A stretch of 7,322 nucleotides of DNA, from the NCBI GenBank assembly GCA_030591285.1, contig JAUVBH010000074.1:1-7322 (forward strand), in the 5' to 3' direction. Made by a program: the position numbers and the translations under genes. The DNA is from Thermoplasmatota archaeon. GTDB taxonomy: Archaea; Thermoplasmatota; Penumbrarchaeia; Penumbrarchaeales; Penumbrarchaeaceae. Below are positions 5,055-7,322 of the stretch, one piece after another. A model generated the notes under the pieces. It saw only the letters and a list, made by a program, of their open reading frames with translations. It did not search any database and was not told the origin of the DNA. Position 1 is the stretch's first letter, and each line of letters begins with the position of its first letter.

Positions 5055-6629
5055 ATGACATTCAGGTCACGTTTTGCACTCGTTTCGGTGTCAGACAAAG
5101 AGGGCATCGATGTTTTTTGCAAGGGATTAGAGGAACAGGGATTTGAAATAATCTCATCTGGTGGCACATACAAATTCTTGATGGATCGAGGGATCCAGTG
5201 CCGTATGGTCGATGAGATAACTGGATTCCCCGAGATATTGGACGGAAGGGTTAAAACCCTTCATCCCAAGGTTTTTGGTGGTATACTGGGAAGGAGGGAT
5301 CTCCCTCCCCATGTGAACCAGATGAAGGAGCATTCCATCAGGGGAATTGATCTGGTCGCTGTGAACCTGTATCCATTTGAACAAACTATCTCAAAAGAGA
5401 ATGTTTCTCTCGAGGACGCCGTTGAGCAGATCGACATTGGAGGTCCTTCTCTTATCAGAGCAGCTGCCAAGAATTACAAGGATGTCATTGTGGTCGTTGA
5501 TAAGGCCGATTATGGCGACATTCTAAAGCAGCTAAAAGAAGGGGAAGATCTGGAACTTTCTATGAAGAAGGACCTTGCGTTGAAAGCGTTCCTCATGACA
5601 TCCTCCTATGACACTGCGATCTCGGGATGGCTTCAGGACAGGTTCCATGACGACATTCCGTGGGGAGATTCGTTGAGGTTGAGATACGAAAAGGTCATGG
5701 AAGCAAGATACGGTGAGAATCCTCATCAGAAGGGTGCATACTTCAAAGACCCATCCTACAAAGGGATCTCTGTCCACGATTCTGATATTCTCTGGGGCAA
5801 GGAGCTTTCCTACAACAACATCTACGATATCGATGCGGTAACGGACATAATAATGGAATTCCCTGACGAACCCTGCTGTGCGATCATCAAACATAACAAT
5901 CCCTCCGGAGTAGCGATCTCATCCCCAGGGTCCAAAAGCCAAATGGCTGATGCCTTTGAAAGAGCTTTCAATTGTGACCCTCTTTCGGCATTCGGTGGCA
6001 TAATTGGCCTGAACAGGGAATGCGATCTTGAAACTGCTGAGAGGATAAATCAGAGGTTCTTTGAGGTGGTTGTTGCACCATCCTATTCTGAAGAGAGTTT
6101 GACCGAGCTCAAACGAAAGAAGAACCTTCGAATAATTCGCACCAACAGGCCAATATTGAACACTGACCCCCCTGAGCACCGAATGGTGAAGGTGAAGGGA
6201 GGAATGTTGATCCAGACAATGTCTTGGCCGGAAACAGACATAACAAAGTGGGAGATCGTTTCCAAGATCGCTCCCACAGAGGGTCAGTTGAAGGATATGG
6301 GTTTCGCTTCAAAGGTGGTCAAGCACGTGAAATCCAATTGTGTTGTCATGGCCAAGGACCTTTGCACTGTAGGGGTTGGAGCAGGACAGATGAGCAGAGT
6401 TGACTCCTGCTTCATGGCAGGCACGAAAGCGGGTGAGAATGCGAAAGGATCTGTGCTATCATCTGACGCTTTCTTCCCCTTCAGGGATGGGATCGATGCC
6501 CTAGCAGATGTCGGGGTTCTTTCGGTTGCTCAGCCAGGTGGTTCCATCAGGGATAAAGAGGTCATCGATGCTGTGGATGAGCATGGAATGTCAATGGTTT
6601 TCACCAAGGTACGTCTGTTCAAACACTGA
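5055..6629 (+). CDS. purH: Bifunctional AICAR transformylase / IMP cyclohydrolase
   Basis: PurH catalyses the last two steps to IMP: formyl transfer from 10-formyl-tetrahydrofolate to AICAR, then ring closure. With the ATG at 5055 the protein has 524 residues, normal for the family. The N-terminal cyclohydrolase domain has SVSDK (11-15), DGRVKTLHP (63-71), NLYPF (104-108) and DIGGPSLIRAAAKN (127-140). K67, Y106, D127 and K139 occupy the positions of human K66, Y104, D125 and K137. The transformylase domain has RYGENPHQKGAY (218-229), the catalytic K279-H280 pair in IIKHNNPSG, DPLSAFGG (308-315), KSNCVV, GAGQMSR (442-448), SDAFFPF and QPGGSIRD, ending TKVRLFKH. All key residues seem present, so both activities are expected. 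The GTG at 5034 would add seven residues but lies too close to the TATA box. Many archaea use PurP and PurO instead. Confidence 0.95.
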   Translation: MTFRSRFALVSVSDKEGIDVFCKGLEEQGFEIISSGGTYKFLMDRGIQCRMVDEITGFPEILDGRVKTLHPKVFGGILGRRDLPPHVNQMKEHSIRGIDLVAVNLYPFEQTISKENVSLEDAVEQIDIGGPSLIRAAAKNYKDVIVVVDKADYGDILKQLKEGEDLELSMKKDLALKAFLMTSSYDTAISGWLQDRFHDDIPWGDSLRLRYEKVMEARYGENPHQKGAYFKDPSYKGISVHDSDILWGKELSYNNIYDIDAVTDIIMEFPDEPCCAIIKHNNPSGVAISSPGSKSQMADAFERAFNCDPLSAFGGIIGLNRECDLETAERINQRFFEVVVAPSYSEESLTELKRKKNLRIIRTNRPILNTDPPEHRMVKVKGGMLIQTMSWPETDITKWEIVSKIAPTEGQLKDMGFASKVVKHVKSNCVVMAKDLCTVGVGAGQMSRVDSCFMAGTKAGENAKGSVLSSDAFFPFRDGIDALADVGVLSVAQPGGSIRDKEVIDAVDEHGMSMVFTKVRLFKH

Positions 6630-6640
6630 CCCAATGAGGA

Positions 6641-6651
6641 TTAAATAAATA
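6641..6651 (+). promoter_or_regulatory. TATA box for purN
   Basis: TTAAATAAATA follows the purH stop by 11 bases. A transcript start about 25 bases downstream (near 6672) would give a leader of about 26 bases that still contains the Shine-Dalgarno sequence, so purN can be expressed apart from purH. Confidence 0.5.
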
Positions 6652-6684
6652 TCCACCATTGTCCTACTGCTGCTATCTCCAATT

Positions 6685-6690
6685 GAGGTG
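6685..6690 (+). promoter_or_regulatory. Shine-Dalgarno of purN
   Basis: GAGGTG lies seven bases before the ATG at 6698. It fixes that ATG as the start, and so supports the N-terminal extension of PurN. It is the only strong ribosome binding site seen in the window. Confidence 0.75.
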
Positions 6691-6697
6691 TTCGAAA

Positions 6698-7322
6698 ATG
6701 AACGGCCCCCCTGCTTCCCACAATGGAACGGTCATAGTGGATGATATTCCAAAGAACACCCCCGGTTTTAATGCGGTTCTAAAAGCATCCAATGGTGAGA
6801 TCGGTGATGGTCCAAAGATCGCTATCTTTGCTTCCGGAAGAGGTTCTGATTTTCAGGCGATCATTGACGCAAATGAAAGGGGTGAAGTTCATCTCAACAT
6901 CACACTTCTGCTATGCAATAACAAGGATGCTTTTGCTATAGAAAGAGCAAGAACGCATTCGATCCCCTACGTGATCCTTGACCATAGTGGAAAAGAAAGA
7001 GAGGACTATGACAGAGAGATACATGAGGTCCTTGAGGACAACGGAATTGACATCATTGTCCTTGCTGGTTTCATGAGGATACTTTCATCATGGTTCGTTT
7101 CCAGATGGAAGGGAAAGATCATCAATATCCATCCTGCATTACTTCCAGCCTTCCCCGGCGCTCATGCTCATAAGGATGTCCTCGAATATGGTGTGAAGGT
7201 AACAGGTTTGACGGTTCACTATGTTGATGAAGAGGTCGATCATGGACCCATAATATTTCAGCTTCCCGTGGAAGTTCTTGATGATGACAATATCGATACT
7301 CTTTCCAAGAGGGTCCTTGAAC
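6698..7322 (+). CDS. purN: Phosphoribosylglycinamide formyltransferase, folate-dependent (partial)
   Basis: PurN transfers the formyl group of 10-formyl-tetrahydrofolate to glycinamide ribonucleotide, the third step of purine synthesis. 208 codons are present; the last residues lie beyond the right edge. The catalytic domain starts at about residue 40 with KIAIFASGRGSDFQAII, followed by FMRILS (125-130), INIHPALLP (142-150) and VDHGPII. N143, H145 and D181 sit exactly 37 positions after the E. coli catalytic N106, H108 and D144. The 37-residue leader (from MNGPPASHNG) is unusual, since PurN normally starts at the first strand. It is supported by the strong ribosome binding site, with an in-frame GTG at 6737 as the less likely alternative. 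The gene follows purH by 68 bases with its own TATA box; the pair serves one pathway, and both enzymes use the same folate cofactor. Confidence 0.93.
   Translation, partial: MNGPPASHNGTVIVDDIPKNTPGFNAVLKASNGEIGDGPKIAIFASGRGSDFQAIIDANERGEVHLNITLLLCNNKDAFAIERARTHSIPYVILDHSGKEREDYDREIHEVLEDNGIDIIVLAGFMRILSSWFVSRWKGKIINIHPALLPAFPGAHAHKDVLEYGVKVTGLTVHYVDEEVDHGPIIFQLPVEVLDDDNIDTLSKRVLE

Overview
The window looks like a mesophilic or moderately thermophilic euryarchaeal chromosome, most likely Thermoplasmatota-like; that lineage is an inference. The support is a tRNA-Tyr with an encoded CCA and an intron at position 37/38 bordered by a bulge-helix-bulge, TATA-type promoter elements about 25 bases before starts, mostly leaderless genes, a membrane-anchored PKD surface protein and a large STAND ATPase with TPRs.

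Layout: (1) 1-616, minus strand: the N-terminal 205 codons of a sodium:solute symporter family permease, running off the left edge. (2) 711-1565, plus strand: a single-pass membrane-anchored PKD-domain protein, divergent from the permease. (3) 1566-2147: no protein gene. It holds two tandem copies (1577-1747 and 1748-1917) of an undescribed ~170-bp element abutting an intron-containing tRNA-Tyr(GUA) on the minus strand (1918-2029), then the promoter region between that tRNA and the next gene. (4) 2148-5006, plus strand: a 952-residue STAND-type ATPase with a probable DUF835-like insertion and a long TPR tail. (5) 5055-6629, plus strand: bifunctional PurH. (6) 6698 to the right edge, plus strand: PurN, catalytically complete as far as seen, with a 37-residue N-terminal extension.

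PurN and PurH supply the two formyl-transfer steps of purine synthesis plus the final cyclisation to IMP, so the right end is a de novo purine cluster, though each gene appears to have its own TATA box. The STAND protein is probably a sensor or scaffold; nothing in the sequence ties it to purine synthesis.

The most unusual item is the tandem element downstream of tRNA-Tyr. The two copies have diverged, but two separate stems are preserved by paired compensatory changes. Each copy carries pieces of the tRNA 3' end split by a 35-base segment whose first 33 bases form a hairpin, and each ends (minus-strand sense) in CCGGGACCA plus a T-run, exactly as the tRNA does. This suggests a pair of small structured RNAs evolutionarily linked to the tRNA.
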